Source: Saccharothrix syringae
GTDB lineage: Bacteria; Actinomycetota; Actinomycetes; Mycobacteriales; Pseudonocardiaceae
Direction: 5' to 3'
DNA length: 64,000 nt
Assembly: GCF_009498035.1 (NCBI RefSeq)
Contig: NZ_CP034550.1
Coordinates: forward strand, 7,936,001-8,000,000
In this document: positions 31,984 to 42,131 of the stretch, in pieces
Layout of the letters: each line of letters starts with the position of its first letter
How positions within the stretch are numbered: position 1 is the first letter of the stretch
The notes under the pieces: generated by a model
What the model saw: the letters and a program-made list of their open reading frames with translations, nothing else
What the model was told of the DNA's origin: nothing
Database searches by the model: none
Program-made: the position numbers and the translations under genes

Positions 31984-32250
31984 TCAGTCGAGGTGCGCGA
32001 GCCCGATGGCGCATAAGTGGGACACCCACCGCCCCAGGTCCTCGCGCACCGCGCTCAGCTCGACGTCCCACCGCCGCGCCAGCGCCCGCGAAGCCTCGTC
32101 CAGCCGCCCGCCGTGCCGCCGCAGCGCGATCCACATCCCGGTGTGCTCGGCCTCGAACCGGAACGACGCGCCGGTGCCCGGCACGATCAGCATCAGCCTG
32201 CCCTCGGCGTCCACCTCGGCGGTCAACGGCTGTTCGAGTCGGACGCGCAC
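31984..32250 (-). CDS. PqqD-like small protein (RRE-type winged-helix fold)
   Basis: An 88-residue protein starting at GTG 32250 with GGGAGC five bases upstream. The start overlaps the end of the ABC ATPase gene by 28 bp, so the two are an operon. The sequence follows the PqqD plan: an N-terminal strand pair (DAEGRLMLIVPGTGASFRFEAEHTGMWIALRR) followed by helices (DEASRALARRWDVELSAVREDLGRWVSHLCAIGLAHL). The spacing of WDVE...V..DL..W...L...GL is typical of PqqD and of the RiPP recognition element fold. PqqD proteins present peptide substrates to modifying enzymes. No radical SAM enzyme, cyclase or convincing precursor peptide is adjacent, so the role is open. It could be a regulatory or substrate-binding partner of the ATPase. 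Homology was judged by eye. Confidence 0.65.
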   Translation of the reverse strand: MRVRLEQPLTAEVDAEGRLMLIVPGTGASFRFEAEHTGMWIALRRHGGRLDEASRALARRWDVELSAVREDLGRWVSHLCAIGLAHLD

Positions 32251-32939
32251 GGAAGCTCCCGGAAGGGCTCGACGACGCGATCGCACCACGAGGCGACCCT
32301 TTCGGACGACCGAACAGCGCACAGCACCCCACCCCCGGTAGCGGCGAATTCCCTCAACACCGCGCGGACGACCCCGAACGCCCACGCGTCGATCCCGGCG
32401 AACGGGTCGTCCAGCACCAGCACCCGCGGCTCGCCCACCAGCACCGCGCCCAGCCGCAGCAGGACGCGCTGACCGGCCGTGCACTCCCACACGGGCACGT
32501 CCGCCACGTCCACCAGCTCGCACACCGACAGCAGCGTCGTGGCGCGGCGCTCGGCGACCGACCGCGGCAGCCCGTGCCGCATCCCCGCGCACACCAGGAC
32601 GTCCCGGCACGAGCGCCGGTCCGCCACGGGCTCCTCGTCGGGCACCAGGGCGACCCCGGCGCGCGCGAACCCGGGACCGTCCCACAGGTCCTCGCCGAAC
32701 AGCCGCAGGACACCGTCGTCGGGCGGCAGCAGCCCGGCGGCGATCGCCATCAGCGTGGTCTTGCCCGTGCCGGGTCCCCCGACCACGCCGACCAGCTCAC
32801 CGCCCGGCACCTCCAGGTCGACCCGGTCGAGCACGACCTCGTCCCCGAACTGCTTGCGCACGCCTTCCAGCCGGAGCAGCGGAGCCCCCGTGCACCCGAC
32901 CTCGGGCAGCCGCCGCTCCCCCGAAACCCTTGACCGCAT
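32223..32939 (-). CDS. ABC transporter ATP-binding protein (no adjacent permease)
   Basis: A 238-residue ABC ATPase starting at ATG 32939 with a strong AGGAGGGG site. It has Walker A GGPGTGKTT (residues 54-62) and Walker B RVLVLDD near residue 175. The motifs are unusual: the signature reads CTAGQ instead of LSGGQ, and the residue after the Walker B Asp, normally the catalytic Glu, is Asp (LDDP). Hydrolysis may therefore be weak. Such ATPases usually energise an exporter or importer, but no membrane component lies next to it; its only operon partner is the PqqD-like gene that overlaps its end. A GGGAATTCC sequence lies about 180 bp upstream (33118-33126). A TAGCGT-like -10 is visible 20-30 bp before the start. 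Confidence 0.85.
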   Translation of the reverse strand: MRSRVSGERRLPEVGCTGAPLLRLEGVRKQFGDEVVLDRVDLEVPGGELVGVVGGPGTGKTTLMAIAAGLLPPDDGVLRLFGEDLWDGPGFARAGVALVPDEEPVADRRSCRDVLVCAGMRHGLPRSVAERRATTLLSVCELVDVADVPVWECTAGQRVLLRLGAVLVGEPRVLVLDDPFAGIDAWAFGVVRAVLREFAATGGGVLCAVRSSERVASWCDRVVEPFRELPCASDSNSR

Positions 32940-33666
32940 GAACCCCTCCTATGAGCTGACATCAACGCTAGGGAAGGGAACCGGCGCGGGGCATGGCACC
33001 AACCCCACAACCGAGGTGGTGCTACACCAACCCCCGATCGGGAAGTCAGGTCCCGTGCACGTGACGATGGGTCACGAACCCTGCCTCCGGGCACACCGCC
33101 GCGACCGGTCCGACGACGGGAATTCCACGTGACCCGATCTGCGCAACCCGCAGAAATCGGGTCAGCCCGGAATACCGCGGCCCGTCCGCGGAGGCGCCGA
33201 GGAGCTTCCCCTGAACGGGTGGGTGACGCCGGGCGAGCACCCCGCAGAACGCTTAAAAAATTCACAAAAACAGCGTTGTGACTTACCCCACCAAAGCCGC
33301 GCCCGCGCCCTCCCCGGCAACGAAACGTTGACCGGCCCACTACGTTCCGGCAACATTCCGTTCACGTGTGCGCCATCTGTTCATGCTCGTGAACAGTCAG
33401 CAGGGGCACCCGGGACGGGTACGTGTGGAGCCACCGGCGACAAGGTGTTCCCCGCGGGCGGTCGAGCGGACCCGGCGCGGCAGGTGGCCGTGAGGAGCAG
33501 ATCGCCGGGAACCCCCTGCTCGCCGACCGACCTGTTGCGGGACGCGCCCCAACCCCGGCCGACGCGATCACCACCCCCTACCGCGGCAGGGGCGGCAGCG
33601 CGACCGGCGGGCAGTGGGTCGGGGCGGTGAACGTGCGGAGCAGTGAACGGGCAGCGGGCGCCTGGC
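32940..33666. other. Intergenic region with an AT-rich inverted repeat
   Basis: This 727-bp gap has no open frame with both a credible start and a recognisable product. It includes the promoter side of the ABC-PqqD operon. An inverted repeat AACGCT / AGCGTT (33248-33253 and 33272-33277) encloses an 18-nt A-rich centre, the most AT-rich tract in the neighbourhood. A GGGAATTCC sequence lies at 33118-33126. A 67-residue minus-strand frame at 33162-33365 lacks a ribosome binding site and is not called. Confidence 0.5.
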
Positions 33667-34221
33667 CTAGCGGGTCACCCCGGTGCCCGCCGCAGGCCCC
33701 GCCCCGCCCGCAGGCCGCACCCGCTCCCCCGCCGTGCGCTCCAGCACCACCGCCGCCTTCTCCGGCGACAGGAAGCGCAACCCCATGAAGTTGTCGCCCG
33801 CGTTGAACCCGGGCAGCGCCCAGATCTCCTCGTACGGGATGTGGGTGAACCAGCACTCGCGCAGGCTGTAGACGTTGCTCCACAGGCACCTCCCCGGGTC
33901 CGGGCGCCACAGCCGGCGGGCGAAGGCGGGGTTGCGCAGGGCGTGCCCCACCTCGCCGATCGCCAGCACGTGCTTGCGCCCGGTGAGCAGCACGACGTCA
34001 CCGGTGCTGACGGTGTCCATCCGCCGGTCGTGCTTGGCCGTGGCTCCCCAGAACCTGGCCCGCCCCGACGGGTGCAGCCCGGTCAACCGCTCCAGGTCGG
34101 CGGGGTCGAGCAGGTCGGCGTACCCGGCCTCCCGGAACGGCGCGGTGCGCTCCAGGGTCTCGGCCCAGTACCGCCGCACCCACGGGGGGCCGTAGGACGG
34201 TTGGATGAACACCTGGGGCAC
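33667..34221 (-). CDS. Conserved-looking protein of unknown function, possible PUA/EVE-like fold
   Basis: I do not recognise this gene with certainty. The predicted product is about 184 residues, starting at GTG 34221 (VPQVFIQPSYG); GTG 34212 is an alternative and neither has a strong ribosome binding site. The middle reads RRMDTVSTGDVVLLTGRK then HVLAIGEVGHALRNPAFARRLW, and NVYSL and LPGFNAGDNFMGLRFL follow. The pattern of a polar loop followed by GDVVL and then IGEV is reminiscent of PUA/EVE-type nucleic-acid-binding barrels, but this is only a resemblance. The last 25 residues are Gly/Ala/Pro-rich. It lies 58 bp downstream of htpG in the same direction and may be cotranscribed with it. Confidence 0.6.
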   Translation of the reverse strand: MPQVFIQPSYGPPWVRRYWAETLERTAPFREAGYADLLDPADLERLTGLHPSGRARFWGATAKHDRRMDTVSTGDVVLLTGRKHVLAIGEVGHALRNPAFARRLWRPDPGRCLWSNVYSLRECWFTHIPYEEIWALPGFNAGDNFMGLRFLSPEKAAVVLERTAGERVRPAGGAGPAAGTGVTR

Positions 34222-34279
34222 GGTCGGCCAGGCTACCCGGCGGGGTGACCGGACCGGGCCCGGCCACCCCGCCGCCGCC

Positions 34280-36154
<1,875 letters not shown>

Positions 36155-36342
36155 CCTCTCTATCGGGCCCTCGTCGACCCCACATCGTATCGAGACCGCG
36201 GCACCGGGCGTGCCACCTCGGGAGGGGCGCGCCCGCGGGTCGACGCCCGCCGTTCACCCACCTGGGCTACGGCCACCCGCACCAACTCCCGCGTCCCCCG
36301 TCGAGGCCATGCCCCGCCCCCGTCCAGGCGGGAGAATGGCCC

Positions 36343-37029
36343 ATGGCCAACATCGGCTGGCGCACCCTCCGACTGCTCTCCCTCCTGCAGACCCACCGCT
36401 TCTGGCCGGGTTCGGAACTGGCCGCCGAGCTGGGCGTCAGCAGGCGGACGCTCCGGCGCGACGTCGAGCGGATCCGCGAGATGGGCTACGAGGTGACCGC
36501 GCACCCCGGCGTGGCGGGCGGCTACCAGCTGCGCGCGGGCGACCGCCTGCCCACCCTGCTCGTGCTCGACGACGACGAGGCGGTGGCGGTCGTCGCCGGC
36601 CTGCTCGCCGCGGCCAACGGCACCGTCCCCGGCGCGGAGGCGACCGCCCTGCGGGCGCTGGCCAAGCTGGTGCCGGTCATGCCGCCGCGCGTGCGCGACC
36701 GCGCCGGCGCGCTGTCCTCGGCCGGCGACACCCCCGTGGACGTCGGCACCCTCGCCACCACCGCCCTGGCCTGCCGCAACGGCGAGCGGCTGCGCTTCGA
36801 CTACGTCGCGGGGAGCGGCGAGCACAGCTCCCGCCTGGTCGAACCGCTGCGCCTGCTGTCCCTGGACCACCGCTGGTACCTGCTGGCCTGGGACGTCCAG
36901 CGCGACGCCTGGCGCCAGTTCCGCCTCGACCGGATGACCGAACCCGCCCTGACCGGGCAACCCGCGACCCCGCGCGAGGTGCCGGGCGAGGACGTGCACG
37001 CGTTCGTCCGCACGCTGACCGAGCACTGA
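36343..37029 (+). CDS. HTH-WYL family transcriptional regulator
   Basis: A 228-residue regulator starting at ATG 36343. The N-terminal winged helix reads RTLRLLSLLQTHRFWPGSELAAELGVSRRTLRRDVERIREMGYEV (residues 7-51), the DeoR-like HTH_11 type. A bridging segment (YQLRAGDRLPTLLVLDDDEAVAVVAGLLAAA) leads to a WYL domain with RLVEPLRLLSLDHRWYLLAWDVQRDAWRQFRLDRM (about 165-200). The WYL triad itself appears as WYL in HRWYLLAW. WYL domains sense ligands, in some cases nucleic acids. The protein is shorter than the usual 310-330 residues because the C-terminal extension is missing. It is divergent from htpG and convergent (5 bp apart) with the NACHT gene. Its target is unknown. Confidence 0.92.
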   Translation: MANIGWRTLRLLSLLQTHRFWPGSELAAELGVSRRTLRRDVERIREMGYEVTAHPGVAGGYQLRAGDRLPTLLVLDDDEAVAVVAGLLAAANGTVPGAEATALRALAKLVPVMPPRVRDRAGALSSAGDTPVDVGTLATTALACRNGERLRFDYVAGSGEHSSRLVEPLRLLSLDHRWYLLAWDVQRDAWRQFRLDRMTEPALTGQPATPREVPGEDVHAFVRTLTEH

Positions 37030-37034
37030 CTCCC

Positions 37035-40000
37035 TCAACCCCGGTACAGCGCGCTCCAGGCGGCCAGGTCCCGCGCCGCCCGCCGCCGCACGTGCCCCGG
37101 CACGGCCTCGTCCCGCGCCACCGCCCGCACCGCCACCGCGGCGCCCTCGCGCAGGTCGTGCCCCGTGCGGACCACCGCTTCGGCACACCGCACCCGGACC
37201 ACCGCGCCCAGCTCCGGGTCACGCGCCATCCGGAGCAGTCCGAGCCCGTCACCCAGGGCGCTCAGCACCTCGGCACGCCGCAGCGGGTCCCCCACCCTGA
37301 GCAACCCGCGCAACACCTTCACCACCGGACCACGACGGGCCGGCGCGACCTCCAGCAGGACCCGCCCCGCCGCCGTCCGGGCACCGACCGGCAACCCCTC
37401 GTCCACGGCCATCGCCCACAGCAGCTCCTCGGCCCGGTCACGACCCGGAACCCCCAGCTCGGCCAGGTCCCGCGCGGCCCGCCACCGCAACGCCGGCCGC
37501 ACCCCCGGGTCAGCGGCAATGGAACCCAGCAACCGCGCCGCCGCCGCGCGGTCCTCCACGCCGTGGCTGACCAGCTTGACCGCCGCACGCCACCGGGTCG
37601 CCTGCGCCTCGCGCTCGTCGTCGCGGATCGCCCGCAAGGGGTCCAGTCCGTCGACGTGCCGCAGCCAGTACCGGGCGTCCACCCGGTCCCGATCGGAGGA
37701 CGCCAGGTCGTGCAGGCACGCCACCACGTCCGCCGGCGGGTCGAACGCGACCTCCAGCACGACCCCGGCCGCCCGCAGGCGCACCCGCGCCGGTCGCGTT
37801 GGATCGAGCACGAGTTCCCGAGCCCGGGTCAGCACCTCCTCGCGGTACCGGGGCCCCAATCGCGCCAACGCCTTCGCCGCCGCCACGCTGCCCGGCCGCT
37901 CGTCCCAGGCCCGGCGCAACACCTCGGCCGCCTCTTCCACCAGCTCCAACGACAGGCCGGCCAGCTCCGACGCCGCGTTGATCCGTTCCCGCCAACGCGT
38001 GCCGGGCGCGGTGAGCACATGGCGCACCGCCTCCTCCGCCTCGGCGAACAGCGGCAGGTCGTCCCAGATGTCCCGGCGGGGCACCCGCTGCCCGATCGGG
38101 AGCGCGTGGTCGAGGAGCAGGGCGCGTTCTGCCTCGGTGCGCTCCTCCCGGGGCAGCCAGGCGACCACCCGGCGTCGCACGTTCGGCCACGTCGCGGGGT
38201 GCCGGGCCACCGACTCGAACAACTTCAGGTCCTCCCGCTCACCCGAAGGGCTGCTCCACGCCAGGTAGTACGCCGCAAGCCCTCTCTCCGCCGCGGTGGA
38301 GTAACGGCTCCGGGCGAACCGCCGGAGCAACCCGAGTGCCGTCTGACGGGAGGCCCGGTCGAAGTTGAAGAGCAGCGCCGCCGCCGCGCTCCGGCTGCCG
38401 ACGTCCTGGCACTCGTCCTCCAGCACCGCGCGGTGGTAGGCGATGGCCGCATCCGCCGTGCCCGGATCGGTCTTCACCTGCTCCAGCAGGGCCGAACTGC
38501 GCGGTGTGACGCCCAAGTAGGGGTCGTGCGCCCGGAGTGGCACCTCGGTCTTGTCCAGCCGCCGCACCACGGCGGCAGCCTCCGAGGCGTGCTCCGGGGC
38601 GATCCGCGCCAACATCACCGCCGCTTGCCGGCGGTCCTCCGGCTTGACCGCGGTGTCGACGACGACGGTGCACAACGCGGCCACCACCTCGGGACCGGTG
38701 CCGAACCCGAGGCGGTCGAGCGCGCTCGAAACCCGCCACAGCCGGAACGCCGTCGCACGCGGGTCGGCCAGCAGCCCGCGCAGCGCCCCGGCCACCTCCC
38801 ATCGGAGACCTGGGCCCACGTCGTCGAGGAACAGGGCGAGGTAGGGGAAGTCGAAATCCGGTGCGGCAACGGACCGGATGAGAACGACCACCTCGTCCAC
38901 CGCGGCACGCCGGCCCCCGCTCCTGAAGTCGAGCAGGCCCCGGAGGGCCGACAACCTCGTCCGGAAGTTCCGACCGGTGTCCCCCAGCACGCGCAGCAGC
39001 GCCTGGGCCACCCGGAAGTGCTCTTCGTCGGACAACGCGAAAGCATGCGCGGCGCCGAACAGGTTGCCTTCCGCCCCCTGGTCCGCACGCGTCGCGTCGA
39101 GCAGGGCCGCCAACGCCTCGGCCCGGTGCTCCGACGCCAGTCCCAGCAGACCCGCCCAGGCGCGCAGCGCGACCTCGACGTCCGGTTCCCCGGCGGCGAT
39201 TTCCAGGAAGCACGCGTGCGCCTCGGCGCACCACTGCGGGCCCGACCGGACCAGCCACTCGGCCCCGTCGCACCGGTCGGCGGGCGGCGCCGCGCGGTCG
39301 TTCACCCGTTCCTGCAACAGCCCGGCGGCCCGGGTCCGGTGGGGTTCGCCCAGTTTCAGCAGGTTACCGAGCACCATCGTCCGCAGCGGGCGGTCGCCGG
39401 GCACGTCGGACAGCAGCCGCCACAGTGCCCGCGCGGCCTCGCCGAAGAAGTCCGGCCCGAGGTTCGCCAGACTCCTGGCCGCCGTCAGGACGCTGTACCG
39501 CCCGGCCCCGCGATCGGCTTCCACCGAGCGCAGGTGCCCGATCGCAATCTCCCTCATCCTCGGCCCCAGGTCGGCCAACCTGGCCGCGCACTGGTGCCGT
39601 TCCTGGGTGGTGAGCCCTGGCTCGGCCATCACCCCCAGCAGCAACTCCCCCGCCGCGACGCGGTGCTGCGGCCCCAGCTCACCCAGTACCTGAGCAGCTT
39701 GTGCACGGTCGTCCCGGTCCCGTCCTCGATCCGCGACGAGCGCGGTGAGTGCGTCAACCGCCTCGGCCGTCCCCTCGGGCCCCAGGGAGGCCAGCCCCAG
39801 CGCCGCGTTCCGCCGCCCGGTCATGCTCTTGACCGGGTCGCGCAGGACGGCGCGGAACACGGACGCGGCCGTGGCGTGGAACTCGGCCCCGATCTCGATC
39901 AACCCGGTGGCCACCTCGACCAGGTCGTGCGCCGGGATCTCCTCGCTGCCCACCAGGCGTAACAGCACCTCGACGGCGAACTCCCGGGCACCGTCCCCGA

Positions 40001-42077
40001 ATGCGGCGAGCAGCACGGCCGCGGTGCGGCAGCCGTCCCCGCACGCCAGCGGGTTGGCCAGCACCGCGCGCAACCCGCGTTCGGCCGGCTCCCGCGCGGC
40101 CTCCCCGCAGTCGGCCAACGCCTCGGCCGCCGCCAGCCGGTCGCCGACCGGGGTGCCGGGGTCGTCCACCAGGCCGGTCAGGAACGCGACCGCCTCCGCC
40201 GCGTGCCCGCCCCGGATGCGACCGGCCAGCGCCGCGGCGGCCTCGGTCCGCGACGACAGCGGTGCCGCGTCGGCGCGCATCAGATCGACCAGCCACCCCA
40301 CCAGCCCCGGGTGGTGCGCGGCCCGGCTCGCCTGCGCCAGGATGTCGCCGCCGGGGTACTGGGTCGTCATCGCCCACCCGCGCACCGTGGTCAGGAACGC
40401 GTCCACGACCTCCTCCCCCGCCGGCACGCGCCTGGCCAGCAGCCGGGCGGCCAGCAGGTGGTGTTCCGGGTCGCCGGCGTGCAGGGCGCGCACCAGCGGG
40501 TCGGCCTCCGCCGGGCGCAGGCGGGTGTAGTGCAGCACCACGGCCCTGGCGTACCCGCCCCGCTCCTTCGGGCGGGCGGCGTGCAGCAGGCGCGCGAACT
40601 CCTCGTGCCCCGCGTCGAAGCGCTCGGGCAGCTCGCGGGCCCGCGCCGTGGCGGCCAGGTGCTCGGCGAAGCTGTGGTGCAGGAACCGCAGGTCGTCGCC
40701 GCGCATGACCAACGGGCCGACGGAGACCAGGAACGCGGTCAGGTCGGCCTGCCAGTCGACGCCCGGCGCGGCGGGCGGCACGTGCGCGCGCACCCAGTCG
40801 CGGGCCGCCGCCACCAGGGGCGTGTCGGTCTCCAGCCGGGTGCGGCCCAGGTGCTCCAGCAGCGGGCCGCGGTGGTCCTCGAAGCGGCCGGTCGACGTGC
40901 GGGCCGAGCGCAGCAGCTCCAGGTACTTCTCGTACAGCTCGTACTGGTTGTCCGGCAGCGGGCGGTCGTGGCGCTGCCCGAAGATGATCGCCGCGATGGT
41001 GGCCAGCAGCGGCACGCGGACCAGCTCGTCCAGGTGGGCCTCGCGGACCTGGCGGACGAACCGGTCGGCCGCGTCCGGGCCGTCCTCGGCGAACCAGTTC
41101 TCGGCGAAGCAGCGCACCGCCCGCTCGTCGAACGGCTGCAACTCGTACCGCGCCGCGCCCGCGCGCCGCAGCGGGGCCAGGGCCGCGCCCTCCACGGGCC
41201 GGGTGGTGACCACGACGCGGTAGGCGGGTTCCTCCGCCAGGGCGGCGAGGACCTGCACCAGCCGGTCGCGGTCGGCGCCGTCGGCGACCTCGTCGAGCGC
41301 GTCGACGAGCAGCAGCCAGCGGCAGCCGGCAACCCGGTCGGCGGCCAGGTCCGGGCCCAGCGGGGTGGTCAGCAGCGCGCCGTACTCGTCCCGGGCGCTG
41401 TCCGCGAGTGCCTGGGACGCGGGGAAGTTCAGCCGTTTGGCCAGCTCGCGGGCCGTGAGCCGGAGGGGGACGACGGGTTCGGCGATCGGTTCGCCGGCGC
41501 GTTCACCGCACCAGTGGGCCGCGATGTCCGCGGCCAGGCGCAGCGACAGCGTCGACTTGCCCTGACCCGCGCCGCCGGTGATCACCAGGTGCTCGTCGCC
41601 GTCCAGCACCTCCCGCAGGCCGCGGACCGGCGGTCGCACGGCCGCGCGCGGCGCGGGTGGGCGGGGCGCTTCGACCAGTTGGCCGTGGCCGTCCAGGATC
41701 GGGGTGGGCTGCGGCGCCTCCGGGCGCGGCTCGTCGGTGCCGGTGCTCAGGTCCTGGCGGACGTGCACGGCGGCCAGCGACGGGCGGCGCGCGCCGGGCA
41801 GCCGGTAGGGCAGCTCCCGGGCCGCCCGCACCTGGGCGCGCATCAGCGAGCGGACCTCCGCCGGGAGCCGTGCCTCCCAGCTCCCGCGCCCAGCCCGGTC
41901 ACCCCGGCTCGCGGGGGCGGCTTGATCGTCCCGGCTCCCGCGCCCAGCCCGGTCATCCCGGCTCGCGGGGGCGAGGTGGAGGTGCACGCCGCCCTGGATC
42001 ACCCCCGCCTGGACGCTCGGGCCGAAGACGTCACCGCCGACGTGGTTGGGCACCGCAGCGCGACCGTCCTGTTCCAC
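37035..42077 (-). CDS. Large NACHT-type STAND NTPase with HEAT-like repeats
   Basis: A 1,680-residue signalling NTPase starting at GTG 42077 after GAGGGGG. The N-terminus has NHVGGDVFGPSVQAGVIQGGVHLH, a pattern I associate with short N-terminal segments of actinomycete STAND NTPases. A disordered Arg/Asp/Ser-rich stretch with an 18-residue duplication follows. The NACHT domain covers roughly residues 130-480: Walker A GGAGQGKST (near 165-175), Walker B LLLVDALDEVAD (near 258-270) with the acidic cluster typical of NACHT, and sensor residues in VVVTTRP. From about 500 to the end are many repeated helical hairpins with recurring A..LA.LGP and DP....R..AA..L patterns, that is HEAT-like repeats forming a sensor solenoid. 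Proteins of this architecture include bacterial antiviral sensors, but no recognisable effector domain is seen at either end, so defence is an inference. Confidence 0.88.
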   Translation of the reverse strand: MEQDGRAAVPNHVGGDVFGPSVQAGVIQGGVHLHLAPASRDDRAGRGSRDDQAAPASRGDRAGRGSWEARLPAEVRSLMRAQVRAARELPYRLPGARRPSLAAVHVRQDLSTGTDEPRPEAPQPTPILDGHGQLVEAPRPPAPRAAVRPPVRGLREVLDGDEHLVITGGAGQGKSTLSLRLAADIAAHWCGERAGEPIAEPVVPLRLTARELAKRLNFPASQALADSARDEYGALLTTPLGPDLAADRVAGCRWLLLVDALDEVADGADRDRLVQVLAALAEEPAYRVVVTTRPVEGAALAPLRRAGAARYELQPFDERAVRCFAENWFAEDGPDAADRFVRQVREAHLDELVRVPLLATIAAIIFGQRHDRPLPDNQYELYEKYLELLRSARTSTGRFEDHRGPLLEHLGRTRLETDTPLVAAARDWVRAHVPPAAPGVDWQADLTAFLVSVGPLVMRGDDLRFLHHSFAEHLAATARARELPERFDAGHEEFARLLHAARPKERGGYARAVVLHYTRLRPAEADPLVRALHAGDPEHHLLAARLLARRVPAGEEVVDAFLTTVRGWAMTTQYPGGDILAQASRAAHHPGLVGWLVDLMRADAAPLSSRTEAAAALAGRIRGGHAAEAVAFLTGLVDDPGTPVGDRLAAAEALADCGEAAREPAERGLRAVLANPLACGDGCRTAAVLLAAFGDGAREFAVEVLLRLVGSEEIPAHDLVEVATGLIEIGAEFHATAASVFRAVLRDPVKSMTGRRNAALGLASLGPEGTAEAVDALTALVADRGRDRDDRAQAAQVLGELGPQHRVAAGELLLGVMAEPGLTTQERHQCAARLADLGPRMREIAIGHLRSVEADRGAGRYSVLTAARSLANLGPDFFGEAARALWRLLSDVPGDRPLRTMVLGNLLKLGEPHRTRAAGLLQERVNDRAAPPADRCDGAEWLVRSGPQWCAEAHACFLEIAAGEPDVEVALRAWAGLLGLASEHRAEALAALLDATRADQGAEGNLFGAAHAFALSDEEHFRVAQALLRVLGDTGRNFRTRLSALRGLLDFRSGGRRAAVDEVVVLIRSVAAPDFDFPYLALFLDDVGPGLRWEVAGALRGLLADPRATAFRLWRVSSALDRLGFGTGPEVVAALCTVVVDTAVKPEDRRQAAVMLARIAPEHASEAAAVVRRLDKTEVPLRAHDPYLGVTPRSSALLEQVKTDPGTADAAIAYHRAVLEDECQDVGSRSAAAALLFNFDRASRQTALGLLRRFARSRYSTAAERGLAAYYLAWSSPSGEREDLKLFESVARHPATWPNVRRRVVAWLPREERTEAERALLLDHALPIGQRVPRRDIWDDLPLFAEAEEAVRHVLTAPGTRWRERINAASELAGLSLELVEEAAEVLRRAWDERPGSVAAAKALARLGPRYREEVLTRARELVLDPTRPARVRLRAAGVVLEVAFDPPADVVACLHDLASSDRDRVDARYWLRHVDGLDPLRAIRDDEREAQATRWRAAVKLVSHGVEDRAAAARLLGSIAADPGVRPALRWRAARDLAELGVPGRDRAEELLWAMAVDEGLPVGARTAAGRVLLEVAPARRGPVVKVLRGLLRVGDPLRRAEVLSALGDGLGLLRMARDPELGAVVRVRCAEAVVRTGHDLREGAAVAVRAVARDEAVPGHVRRRAARDLAAWSALYRG
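41881..41973. repeat. 54-bp tandem duplication inside the NACHT gene
   Basis: CTCCCGCGCCCAGCCCGGTC begins two copies, at 41881 and 41935, a period of 54 bp; the second copy is partial (39 bp) and differs at one base over the overlap. In the protein this repeats ASR(D/G)DRAGRGS with a period of 18 residues in the disordered linker before the NACHT domain, preserving the frame. Confidence 0.85.
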
Positions 42078-42131
42078 CGCACCCCCTCGCGGACCTGGTC
42101 ACCGCATGGTCCCACGCGGCAACAGGTCCGT

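Noticed and set aside
31694..32332. A 212-residue minus-strand frame with VVGTA-type pentapeptide repeats
   Set aside because: It is produced by the 15-bp tandem repeat and overlaps the PqqD-like gene in another frame; no credible start signal.
31755..32933. A plus-strand frame with TTAVP repeats crossing the ABC-PqqD genes
   Set aside because: Same tandem repeat in the opposite frame; it runs antisense to two better supported genes.
33162..33365. A 67-residue minus-strand frame with three Cys as a possible RiPP precursor for the PqqD-like protein
   Set aside because: No ribosome binding site, no leader-like region and no modifying enzyme nearby.
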